A DNA stretch of 64,000 bases from Pseudomonas sp. Irchel s3b2 (GTDB lineage: Bacteria; Pseudomonadota; Gammaproteobacteria; Pseudomonadales; Pseudomonadaceae), in contig NZ_FYEB01000011.1 of assembly GCF_900187445.1 (NCBI RefSeq), positions 1-64,000 on the forward strand, read 5' to 3'. Of this stretch, positions 47,376 to 54,636 are shown piece by piece. Below the pieces are notes generated by a model. That model was not told the DNA's origin and did not search any database. It was given only the letters and a program-made list of their open reading frames with translations. The first letter of the stretch is position 1, and the number at the start of each line of letters is the position of its first letter. The position numbers and the translations under genes were made by a program.

Positions 47376-47939
47376 TTACCGGGCGGCATTAAACCTGCTG
47401 CGCGGCGTAGATAACAGTACCTTGGCTGCAATAAACCCGGCGATCGCCCCAAAGATATGCCCTTCAAAGGACATGCCCTGGCGAGGAAGGAAGCCAAAGA
47501 TCAAGCCGCCATAGAGCAGGACCACGATACTGGCCGTTATCAGATTGCTCCAGCTCCTCTGGAACCAGGCGCGCGACAGAAGGTACGCCCACAGCCCGAA
47601 TACCCATCCGCTGGCACCGACGTGTACACCTGCAAAACCGAACAGCCAGACCAGCGAACCGCCCAGCAAAATAATGATAGCGCTGACAACCATGAACCGG
47701 CTGAGCCCTTCGACAATGACCAGGGTACCGAGGATCAAAAAGGCAATCAGGTTGGTGCTCAGGTGCGTAAAGGACCCATGCAAGAAAGGCGAGGTAATGA
47801 TGCCGGCCAATCCGTGCAGTGTTCTCGGCACCAGGCCGAAGGCAGTCAGGCTGTAGCCGGTCGCAACATTGAGCAGTTGCAGCACAACCATGAAGAGGGC
47901 CACGCCTGCGATTGTCTTGAAACCCTTCAGGGTATCCAT
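47376..47939 (-). CDS. Rhomboid-family intramembrane serine protease
   Basis: 187 residues with about six membrane helices. The catalytic pair is visible: Ser110 in HVGASGWVFG and His161 in SFEGHIFGAIAG. The helix 2 motif HGSFTHLSTN (His54 to Asn63) stabilises the active site. It cleaves membrane proteins within or near the bilayer. It sits 70 bases upstream of the channel gene on the same strand; a REP element separates it from the PspA gene, so it may be independently transcribed. Confidence 0.9.
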   Translation of the reverse strand: MDTLKGFKTIAGVALFMVVLQLLNVATGYSLTAFGLVPRTLHGLAGIITSPFLHGSFTHLSTNLIAFLILGTLVIVEGLSRFMVVSAIIILLGGSLVWLFGFAGVHVGASGWVFGLWAYLLSRAWFQRSWSNLITASIVVLLYGGLIFGFLPRQGMSFEGHIFGAIAGFIAAKVLLSTPRSRFNAAR

Positions 47940-47988
47940 CCGTGACCTCGACTCAACTCGACTCGACGAAAATTGAAACGCAATCCAT

Positions 47989-48077
47989 TGTGGGAGCGAG
48001 CCTGCTCGCGAAGCGTTTTGTCAGGCAACATTGATGTCGACTGACACTACCTCTTCGCGAGCAGGCTCGCTCCCACA
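47989..48077. repeat. REP/REPIN-type inverted repeat
   Basis: TGTGGGAGCGAGCCTGCTCG faces CGAGCAGGCTCGCTCCCACA. The spacer contains CAACATTGATGTCGACTGACAC, nearly identical to that of the repeat at 49612. It lies between the PspA and rhomboid genes. Confidence 0.9.
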
Positions 48078-48103
48078 GGTTATGCATCCGGCACTTGAGT
48101 CGA

Positions 48104-48802
48104 TTACTCAGCCGATTTTTTCTTCAGGCGTTCCAGAATCGCATTGGCGCTGCCTTCGTTCGGCGTGATGCCGGCTTCACGCAGCTTGCGCTCCAGGTCG
48201 GTGCCGGTCGACGCATCGGCCAGTTGGTTCTGGGCTTGCAGTTCAGCGGCGCGTTGTTGCTGTTTGGCTTGCAGGCGGTTCAGCGTACCGACGGCGGTTT
48301 CCAGTTTGCCGTTGGCGCCGCCACTGGCGATCGAAGCACTGACCTGGGCTTTCTGTACGCTTTCACGCGCCTTGGCCATGTCCACTTGCTGACGCAGGCT
48401 TTTGATGCGGCTTTCGGCCTTGGTGATGTCTTTACGCATGCTGTCCGCGTAACCGCCGAATTCGGTGGCCTGCTTTTGCTCGACGTCCAGTTCATTGGTC
48501 AGGGTCGAAATGGCTTCGGCCACTTCCAGTGCCAGATCTTCGCGGTTGGCCTGGATCGCGGCCAGGGCCTTGGATTCCAGGTCCTTGATCTTGGCGTTGT
48601 ACTCGCTGACGCGATCAGTCGACAGTTTGTGCTTGGCCATGATGGTGACCAGCTCACGCTTGGCGTTGGCCAGCGCGCTGTCAGCATCGCGAATTTCCTG
48701 GTCGAGGATGCGCAGGGCCTGTTGATCGACGATCGATTCGCCGACTTCATTGGCACCGCCACGCAGCGCGGTGAACAATTTGCTCCAGATGGACTGAGTC
48801 AT
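48104..48802 (-). CDS. PspA/IM30-family membrane stress protein (YjfJ-like)
   Basis: 232 residues, mostly coiled coil. The amphipathic N-terminus MTQSIWSKLFTALRGGANEV fits the PspA helix that binds stressed membranes. The conserved QEIRDADSALANAKRELVTIM region follows. ESCRT-III-like PspA proteins polymerise on damaged inner membrane. Its place after a DUF2170 gene marks it as the YjfJ type rather than the pspF-linked PspA. Confidence 0.9.
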   Translation of the reverse strand: MTQSIWSKLFTALRGGANEVGESIVDQQALRILDQEIRDADSALANAKRELVTIMAKHKLSTDRVSEYNAKIKDLESKALAAIQANREDLALEVAEAISTLTNELDVEQKQATEFGGYADSMRKDITKAESRIKSLRQQVDMAKARESVQKAQVSASIASGGANGKLETAVGTLNRLQAKQQQRAAELQAQNQLADASTGTDLERKLREAGITPNEGSANAILERLKKKSAE

Positions 48803-48826
48803 TGGATAGTTCCTGTTCCCGAAAAA

Positions 48827-49516
48827 TTAGATGAAGAAACGTTCAAAGGCTTCGCTGGCGCGCTGGACGTTGTCGACGAGGGTTTTGACCTCGGTCACGA
48901 CGTTGGTCAGGCTGGAGTCGGAGCTCAGCGCGCCGAACATGTTGTAAACGATCTGACCGTTGGGCATGGACTCGATACCGATCGAGGACAGCGGGAACAT
49001 TTCCCGGCTGCGCAGCACGGCATCGTTGAAGGCCGGTACGTCGTTGATGGACTCGACATCGACCAGGACGGTATCCACGATGACCTGATCGCCCACTACC
49101 GCGATGTAAATCGGCAAGCCACCGAACTCGTTCATTTCCAGCTTGATGCTGGACTCGGAGCCTTGAACGAGGGAAAGGGTGATGTCGTTCGAAACCACTT
49201 CGTCGAGGGCCTGAAGGGCGCTGTAGAGGCGATCGATGTTCCAGTTATTACCTGCGCTCATGTAATTCTCCGACATGAATGAGCCAGCCAGAATCGGTTG
49301 GCGTAGCTGTTTCTCCATCTGCTTGAGCAGGCTTCGGTTTTCGGGAAGCACCCAAGTCTCGTGTTTCACATAGCCGGCGGCACCCAGGCCCGCGCGCATC
49401 TGCTTCATGTAGAAGCTAGATGGTTTTTTCGCGGACGGTTTCGAGCGCTCTCCCTTTTGGCTCGCTGAATCGGTAACAGATCCGGTAGGCGGATCTGATG
49501 GAGAGCTGCTTTGCAT
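48827..49516 (-). CDS. DUF2170 (YjfI-like) protein
   Basis: 229 residues from the ATG at 49516, with ACGAGG upstream. A longer in-frame reading adds 17 residues that run into the promoter and operator, so it is rejected. The first 45 residues are rich in Ser, Pro and Lys; the rest (MKQMRAGLGAAGYVKHETWV, then a long alpha/beta domain) is DUF2170. E. coli YjfI is the homologue and also precedes a PspA-type gene. Function unknown. It is the first gene of the cluster. Confidence 0.87.
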   Translation of the reverse strand: MQSSSPSDPPTGSVTDSASQKGERSKPSAKKPSSFYMKQMRAGLGAAGYVKHETWVLPENRSLLKQMEKQLRQPILAGSFMSENYMSAGNNWNIDRLYSALQALDEVVSNDITLSLVQGSESSIKLEMNEFGGLPIYIAVVGDQVIVDTVLVDVESINDVPAFNDAVLRSREMFPLSSIGIESMPNGQIVYNMFGALSSDSSLTNVVTEVKTLVDNVQRASEAFERFFI

Positions 49517-49540
49517 GATGCTGGCCTCGTTGTGAAAAAT

Positions 49541-49552
49541 CTCACGCGTGAG
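49541..49552. promoter_or_regulatory. Palindromic operator, downstream copy
   Basis: CTCACGCGTGAG is a perfect 12-base palindrome two bases downstream of the candidate -10 box of the DUF2170 promoter. An identical copy lies 46 bases away. Confidence 0.72.
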
Positions 49553-49554
49553 AA

Positions 49555-49583
49555 ACACTACAGGCATTTTTTGCAGCTCTCAA
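49555..49583 (-). promoter_or_regulatory. Candidate promoter of the DUF2170-PspA cluster
   Basis: On the minus strand, TTGAGA (49578-49583) and TAGTGT (49555-49560) are 17 bases apart. The -10 box is a poor match. The placement between two identical palindromes supports it. Confidence 0.55.
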
Positions 49584-49586
49584 TAG

Positions 49587-49598
49587 CTCACGCGTGAG
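49587..49598. promoter_or_regulatory. Palindromic operator, upstream copy
   Basis: A second perfect CTCACGCGTGAG, three bases upstream of the candidate -35 box. The centre-to-centre distance between the two copies is 46 bases, about 4.4 helical turns. Confidence 0.72.
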
Positions 49599-49611
49599 AT
49601 TTTTTCGACTG

Positions 49612-49701
49612 TGTAGGAGCGGGCTTGCCCGTGAAGACGGCGGTACAGTCAACATTGATGTCGCCTGACACACCGCTTTCGCGGGCAAGCCCGCTCCTAC
49701 A
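49612..49701. repeat. REP/REPIN-type inverted repeat
   Basis: TGTAGGAGCGGGCTTGCCCG faces CGGGCAAGCCCGCTCCTACA. The spacer holds CAACATTGATGTCGCCTGACAC. It lies between the operator region and the end of the cysteine hydrolase gene. Confidence 0.9.
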
Positions 49702-49712
49702 GGTTTCTCACC

Positions 49713-50261
49713 TTAATCAGCCAGAAAGTCGTCGGTGGACACCACGCTGGCATAGGCAAAACCCAGGGCCGACATGAAGGCGGCGTGAACGTGGGCGGCC
49801 GGCACGGTGACGCCATTGAATTCCAGGTCACGGGTGGCACAGGCGTCGTGAATCACCGTGACGGTGTAGCCCAGGTCGGCCGCGGCTCGGGTGATGCCGT
49901 CGATGCACATGTGGCTCATGCTCCCGACGATCACCAGGTGCTCGATGCCTTGCTGGTCGAGGAGGGCCTCCAGTTCGGTCTCGCGGAACGAGTTGACGAA
50001 GTGTTTGAGCACCACCGGCTCGTCGGCGCGGTTGAGGACTTTGGGGTGCAACTTTGAGCCTTCAGAGCCTGGCGTGAAGAACGGTGCGGCGTCGGAGGTG
50101 AATTCGTGGCGGATATGCACCACCGGATCACCGGCCTCGCGAAACGCCTGAATCAACCGTGCGGCGTTGTCTGCTGCGGCGTCGGCGCCCACCAGCGGCC
50201 ACTTGCCCTGGGGGAAGTAGTCGTTCTGGATATCGACTACGATGAGTGCTTGCTTGGCCAT
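49713..50261 (-). CDS. Isochorismatase-family cysteine hydrolase
   Basis: 182 residues from the ATG at 50261 (MAKQALIVVDIQNDYFPQGK); longer readings extend into the divergent promoter region. The catalytic triad Asp10, Lys86 and Cys119 (GSMSHMCIDG) is complete, with the usual cis-peptide region before the Cys. The family hydrolyses amides such as nicotinamide, carbamoylsarcosine or pyrazinamide; the substrate is not evident here. A GlxA-type regulator is divergent, which suggests it controls this gene. Confidence 0.9.
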   Translation of the reverse strand: MAKQALIVVDIQNDYFPQGKWPLVGADAAADNAARLIQAFREAGDPVVHIRHEFTSDAAPFFTPGSEGSKLHPKVLNRADEPVVLKHFVNSFRETELEALLDQQGIEHLVIVGSMSHMCIDGITRAAADLGYTVTVIHDACATRDLEFNGVTVPAAHVHAAFMSALGFAYASVVSTDDFLAD

Positions 50262-50363
50262 GGGTGTTTCCTCGAAGTGTGTATTGGGTGTGGAATGAAG
50301 TATTGGCGCTGGCTCTCCGTTCGAGGATTGGCCGCACCGACAATAGAAGGGGGAAAACTGACA

Positions 50364-51359
50364 ATGGGTGTAGAAAGGGCAGTCGCCGAACTGGGAGTGC
50401 TGATCTATCCCGGTGCGCAGATGGCGGCGGTGCATGGGCTGACGGATCTTTTCGGCGTGGCCAACCGGATCGCCGCCGAGCATCAGGCGGCGCAGCTACC
50501 GTTACTGCGGGTCAGTCACTGGCAGGTCGATGGCGATCAAGTGCCCGAGCGGGTCTATGACACTCATCCTGGCCCGGCCGGCGCATTGGTCGCCGTGTTG
50601 ATCCCGCCCTCGATCGGAGGTTTTTCCAAGGGGCAGGCGCCCCAAGGACTGATTCGCTGGCTTCGTCAGCAACATGCCAACGGTGCGACCCTTGGCGGGG
50701 TCTGCGTGGGTTCTATTCTGTTGGCTGAAAGCAGCCTGCTCGACGGCCGTAGCGCCACTACCCACTGGACTTCGGCCAAGGCCTTCGCCGAGCGTTATCC
50801 GGCGATCAAACTCAAGGCCGATACACCCATAGTCGATGATGGCGACCTGATCACCACCGCCGGGTTGATGGCCTGGTCAGAGCTGGGGTTGCGGCTGGTG
50901 AACCGTTTGCTCGGGCCGAGCATTGCCACCGGCACGGCACAGTTTCTGGTGGTGGAACACAGCGACAGCGCGAGCGAGTGCGGCAGTAATTTTTCACCGA
51001 TTCTCAGCCATGGCGATGCGTCGATTCTCAAGGTCCAGCATTGGCTGCAAAGCACCGGGGCGACCGATGTTTCGGTGGCGGCGATGGCCGAGCGGGCGGG
51101 GCTGGAAGAGCGCACCTTCCTGCGGCGTTTTCGTGCGGCGACCGGATTGAAACCCACCGAGTACTGCCAGCACCTGCGAGTCGGCAAGGCACGGGAAATG
51201 CTCGAGTTTACAAACGGCACCATTGATCACATTGCCTGGACCGTGGGTTATCAGGATCCGAGTGCGTTTCGGGCAACGTTCAAGAAGATTACCGGGCTGG
51301 CGCCGAGTGATTACCGGGGGCGGTTTGGTGTGTCTGCGACCGCAGCGGTGGCTCGGTAG
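50364..51359 (+). CDS. GlxA-family AraC-type transcriptional regulator
   Basis: 331 residues from the ATG at 50364, preceded by GAAGGGGG. The N-terminal DJ-1/PfpI-like domain has the nucleophile elbow LGGVCVGSILLA. The C-terminal AraC DNA-binding domain (about 225-320) has two HTHs: VSVAAMAERAGLEERTFLRR and IDHIAWTVGYQDPSAFRATF. It probably senses a small molecule through the DJ-1 domain. It lies 102 bases from the divergent cysteine hydrolase, its likely target. Confidence 0.9.
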   Translation: MGVERAVAELGVLIYPGAQMAAVHGLTDLFGVANRIAAEHQAAQLPLLRVSHWQVDGDQVPERVYDTHPGPAGALVAVLIPPSIGGFSKGQAPQGLIRWLRQQHANGATLGGVCVGSILLAESSLLDGRSATTHWTSAKAFAERYPAIKLKADTPIVDDGDLITTAGLMAWSELGLRLVNRLLGPSIATGTAQFLVVEHSDSASECGSNFSPILSHGDASILKVQHWLQSTGATDVSVAAMAERAGLEERTFLRRFRAATGLKPTEYCQHLRVGKAREMLEFTNGTIDHIAWTVGYQDPSAFRATFKKITGLAPSDYRGRFGVSATAAVAR

Positions 51360-51387
51360 CGAGCATCACCGCAGATCCAATGCAAAA

Positions 51388-51470
51388 GCGAGCTTGCTCG
51401 CGAAAGCGATCTATCAGTCGACATTGATGCTAATTGATCCACCGCATTCGCGAGCAAGCTCGCTCCTACA
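51388..51470. repeat. REP/REPIN-type inverted repeat in the 307-base gap 51360-51666
   Basis: GCGAGCTTGCTCGCG faces CGCGAGCAAGCTCGC and the right end continues CTCCTACA; the left outer end has decayed. The spacer keeps CATTGATG. No gene is evident in this gap; the rest holds the leader of the next gene. Confidence 0.82.
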
Positions 51471-51623
51471 TTTGGATCTTGCGCCAGGCTGTGGTCGTGC
51501 AAAATGCCGGGAGTTTTGAAAGGCGTCGTGCAGAATAAAACAGGCTTGGTGCCATCATGCATTTCGCAACCGGCTGATTTTAAACCCGTTTCTCTCCAGC
51601 CGCTGTTGGCCTGATCTCTGCAC

Positions 51624-51661
51624 CCCCTTCAACTACATTCATCAAGCGCAGATTGAAGGGG
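51624..51661 (+). promoter_or_regulatory. Inverted repeat that could mask the ribosome-binding site of the DUF3182 gene
   Basis: CCCCTTCAA (51624-51632) pairs perfectly with TTGAAGGGG (51653-51661), with a 20-base loop. GAAGGGGA is the likely Shine-Dalgarno sequence five bases before the ATG at 51667, so the stem would hide it. It could equally be an operator. Confidence 0.5.
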
Positions 51662-51666
51662 AACGC

Positions 51667-52776
51667 ATGACCCCAACAAACCGCAAGAAACTGGTGCTCG
51701 CCCATTCGGTGCGCCCCGACGCCTCGCTGCACGAAGTCGAAACCAATCGCGCGCTGGCCCGTTGGCTGGCGCAGGTCGTCGGGCTCGAATACGGCGGCAG
51801 TTATGACTTGGACCTGCATAGCGGCCGTGATGTTTATCTGTTGCCGACCCAGACGCTGGTGGGCGTTGCTGCCGCCCGGCAGTTGGGTGTCAAAGGGCCG
51901 GAGGATTTGTGGGGCGGTTACGTCGACCACGATTTCATCTGTACCAAAGCCATCAGTCATGGGTTGTTGAACCGCTATGCGTTCGCGCCCGAAGGCTGGT
52001 CGTCATTGTTTTCCGAACGGGTACGCAGCGTCGTACTCGACGGCCTCAGCGTGTTCTCCCTGGACGATGCTCGCCCGGCAGCGGAGCATCTGCTCTATAG
52101 CGGTCCGATCCGCATGAAGCCTATTCATGCCTGCGCCGGACGCGGTCAGGAAGTGATCAAAAGCCTCGACCAGTTCGACGCCATCCTCACTCGTCCCGAG
52201 GTCAAAACGTTGTTCACCGAAGGCGTAGTGCTGGAACAAGACTTGACCGAGGTGATCACCCACAGCGTCGGCCAAAGCTTCATTGGCGACAAGGTGCTGA
52301 GTTATTGCGGTGATCAATACTTGACCGAAGACGGTCAGGGCGAGCAGGTTTATGGAGGCTCCAACCTGTTGGTGGTGCAGGGCTATTACGAGGATCTGCT
52401 GGCGCTGGAACTGCCGGATGACACAAGGCTGGCGATCCAGCAAGCGCAGGTGTTCGACAGCGCAGCGGATGAAGCCTACCCCGGTTTCTACGCCTCGCGA
52501 CGCAACTACGACATCGCCCAGGGGCTGGACTGCAACGGCAAACAACGCAGCGGCGTGCTCGAACAGTCCTGGCGCATCGGCGGTGCAAGCAGTGCCGAAG
52601 TCGCGGCGCTGCAGAGCTTCGTCAACAACCCCGGCTTGCGCGCGATTCGCGTGTCGTCGGTTGAAACCTATACCGACCAACCGCTGCCGGCCAACGCCAT
52701 TGAGGTGTACCGCGGGCCGGCGGAACACAGTGACTTTCTTCTCAAGTACGTAACGGTCAAATCCTATGACGGCTAG
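51667..52776 (+). CDS. DUF3182 family protein, possibly ATP-grasp-like
   Basis: 369 residues, no signal peptide or membrane segment. The overall pattern fits the DUF3182 family of proteobacteria, function unknown. GPIRMKPIHACAGRGQEV resembles the nucleotide-binding Lys/Gly segment of ATP-grasp enzymes, and GVVLEQDLTEV resembles the following hinge strand. This is inference. The end overlaps the next gene, a hydrolase, by 11 bases, implying joint work. Confidence 0.78.
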   Translation: MTPTNRKKLVLAHSVRPDASLHEVETNRALARWLAQVVGLEYGGSYDLDLHSGRDVYLLPTQTLVGVAAARQLGVKGPEDLWGGYVDHDFICTKAISHGLLNRYAFAPEGWSSLFSERVRSVVLDGLSVFSLDDARPAAEHLLYSGPIRMKPIHACAGRGQEVIKSLDQFDAILTRPEVKTLFTEGVVLEQDLTEVITHSVGQSFIGDKVLSYCGDQYLTEDGQGEQVYGGSNLLVVQGYYEDLLALELPDDTRLAIQQAQVFDSAADEAYPGFYASRRNYDIAQGLDCNGKQRSGVLEQSWRIGGASSAEVAALQSFVNNPGLRAIRVSSVETYTDQPLPANAIEVYRGPAEHSDFLLKYVTVKSYDG

Positions 52777-53524
52777 AAGCGAAACCATTGCGATCGACAT
52801 TGACGATGAACAGATGAGCGGGACCTTTCTCAGCCCCAAATCGAAAGTCCCGGGTGTGCTTTTCGTCCACGGTTGGGGCGGTAGTCAGGAACGCGATCTG
52901 GAGCGCGCCAAAGGCATCGCCGGTTTGGGTTGCGTGTGCCTGACGTTCGACTTGCGCGGCCATACGGGCGGGACCGGTATTCCGTTGTCGCGGATAACCC
53001 GCGAAGACAACTTGCGCGACCTGCTGGCAGCCTACGACCGCTTGCTCGCTCACCCGGCGCTCGACACCTCAGCGATCGCGGTGGTCGGCACTAGTTATGG
53101 GGGTTATCTGGCGTCGATCCTGACGTCGTTGCGCCCGGTGCGCTGGTTGGCGTTGCGGGTGCCGGCGTTGTATCGCGACGACTTTTGGCACACGCCCAAG
53201 CGTGAGCTGGACAAGCTCGATTTGCGCGATTATCGCAGCACGCGGGTCAGCGCCGACAGCAATCGCGCGCTGCATGCCTGTTCGCAATTTACCGGGGATG
53301 TGTTGCTGGTGGAGTCCGAGACCGATACCTATGTGCCCCACGCGACTATCATGAGTTACCGCGCGGCGTGTCAGCAGACCCACTCGCTGACTCACCGGAT
53401 CATCGATGGTGCCGATCACGCCTTGAGCGAGCCTGTCTCGCAACAGGCGTACACCACGATCCTGGTGGGCTGGATCACGGAAATGGTGGTGGGCGAGCGG
53501 TTGAGCATTATTCAGTCGAGTTGA
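52766..53524 (+). CDS. Alpha/beta hydrolase
   Basis: 252 residues. LFVHGWGGSQERD forms the oxyanion region, GTSYGGYLAS is the nucleophile elbow (Ser), DTYVPHA holds the likely acid, and GADHALSE the catalytic His. It has no signal peptide and is likely a cytoplasmic esterase or peptidase-like enzyme of unknown substrate. Translation is coupled to DUF3182 by overlap. Confidence 0.88.
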   Translation: MTARSETIAIDIDDEQMSGTFLSPKSKVPGVLFVHGWGGSQERDLERAKGIAGLGCVCLTFDLRGHTGGTGIPLSRITREDNLRDLLAAYDRLLAHPALDTSAIAVVGTSYGGYLASILTSLRPVRWLALRVPALYRDDFWHTPKRELDKLDLRDYRSTRVSADSNRALHACSQFTGDVLLVESETDTYVPHATIMSYRAACQQTHSLTHRIIDGADHALSEPVSQQAYTTILVGWITEMVVGERLSIIQSS

Positions 53525-53549
53525 GGTTTGCGGTGATCTTGCGATTATT

Positions 53550-53624
53550 CGCGGGCAAGCCTCGCTCCTACGGGTTTTGTATCGGTCACGGCATTGTGGT
53601 CTGTAGGAGCGAGGCTTGCCCGCG
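53550..53624. repeat. REP pair in reversed (tail-to-tail) arrangement
   Basis: CGCGGGCAAGCCTCGCTCCTAC is followed 31 bases on by GTAGGAGCGAGGCTTGCCCGCG. Other elements here run GTAGGAGC outward-in; this one is inside-out, as if from two adjoining elements. It lies between the hydrolase and ybhN-like genes, which converge. Confidence 0.88.
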
Positions 53625-53649
53625 AAGGCGTCATCCCGAACGCCACACC

Positions 53650-54636
53650 TCATCCCGGTTTTTTCGAAATCCGCAACGACCTCGCCTTGGCCTCCACCAC
53701 CAGGTACATCACCACGGTAATCAGCAGCGGCAAGAGGAAATAGATCGCCCGATAAGCGAGCAACCCCGCCACCAGGCTTCCCCGCGAGACCTCATGTTGT
53801 AGCAACGCCACGAACACCGCCTCCAAAACGCCGAGCCCGGCCGGAATGTGGGTGATAACCCCGGCAAAGGCGCTGATCAGCAACACGCCAAGCACCAGCG
53901 GATAGTCCAGCTTGCTCGGCAGCAGGGTGAAGATCACCGCCGCCATCAGCGACCAGTTCAGCGCGCCGAGGGCCAGTTGAAGAACCGCCATGTGCAGCGA
54001 CGGCAGATTGATTTCCACGCCGCGAATCGACCATTCCCGCCGCCTGGAAAACCGACAGGCCGCCAGATACCCCGCGCTCAACAGCAGCAACAACGCGCCC
54101 ACGCCTTGCAGGGCACCACTGCTCAACTTCCAGCCCGGCGGCATTCGCACCAGTCCGCTGCTGAACACTGTGCCGGCAATCACCATGTAGCCGAACCAGT
54201 TGGTCGCCAGGCTCAGCCCGAGGATTTTCGCGATGTTGCTTTTGCTCACGCCGAGCCGCGAATACAGCCGATAACGCATGGCGACCCCGCCGACCCAGGC
54301 GCTCAGGTTAAGGTTGAAGGCATAGCTGATGATGCCCACCGGCAGGATCTGCCGCCAGGTCAGGTCCTGTCGGATGTAGGTGCGACCGATCAAGTCGAAA
54401 CAGGCGTAGACCAGAAAACTCATCAACGTCAATCCGGACGCGATGATCAGTGTGCGCACTTTGAAGTTGGCCAGGGTATCGAACACTTCACCCCATTCGA
54501 TGCGTTGGGCAAGCATCGTGAACAGCACGATCAACGCCAGAAAAAACAGCATCGTCAGAGGCTTTTTCCAGCGGTGCCAATGGGATTTTCGCGGCGTGTC
54601 GGAGTGAGGGGCAGGCTGCGCATCAGAATGCCTCAT
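53650..54636 (-). CDS. YbhN/AglD-type membrane protein (lysylphosphatidylglycerol synthase TM family)
   Basis: 328 residues with about eight membrane helices; an N-terminal charged tail of about 25 residues. It has the UPF0104 look: NLNLSAWVGGVAMRYRLYSR and HIPAGLGVLEAVF. It matches E. coli YbhN, linked to lipid processes but without a firm function. It overlaps clsB by four bases (ATGA) and is the last gene of the DUF72-ybhP-clsB-ybhN operon. Confidence 0.88.
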   Translation of the reverse strand: MRHSDAQPAPHSDTPRKSHWHRWKKPLTMLFFLALIVLFTMLAQRIEWGEVFDTLANFKVRTLIIASGLTLMSFLVYACFDLIGRTYIRQDLTWRQILPVGIISYAFNLNLSAWVGGVAMRYRLYSRLGVSKSNIAKILGLSLATNWFGYMVIAGTVFSSGLVRMPPGWKLSSGALQGVGALLLLLSAGYLAACRFSRRREWSIRGVEINLPSLHMAVLQLALGALNWSLMAAVIFTLLPSKLDYPLVLGVLLISAFAGVITHIPAGLGVLEAVFVALLQHEVSRGSLVAGLLAYRAIYFLLPLLITVVMYLVVEAKARSLRISKKPG

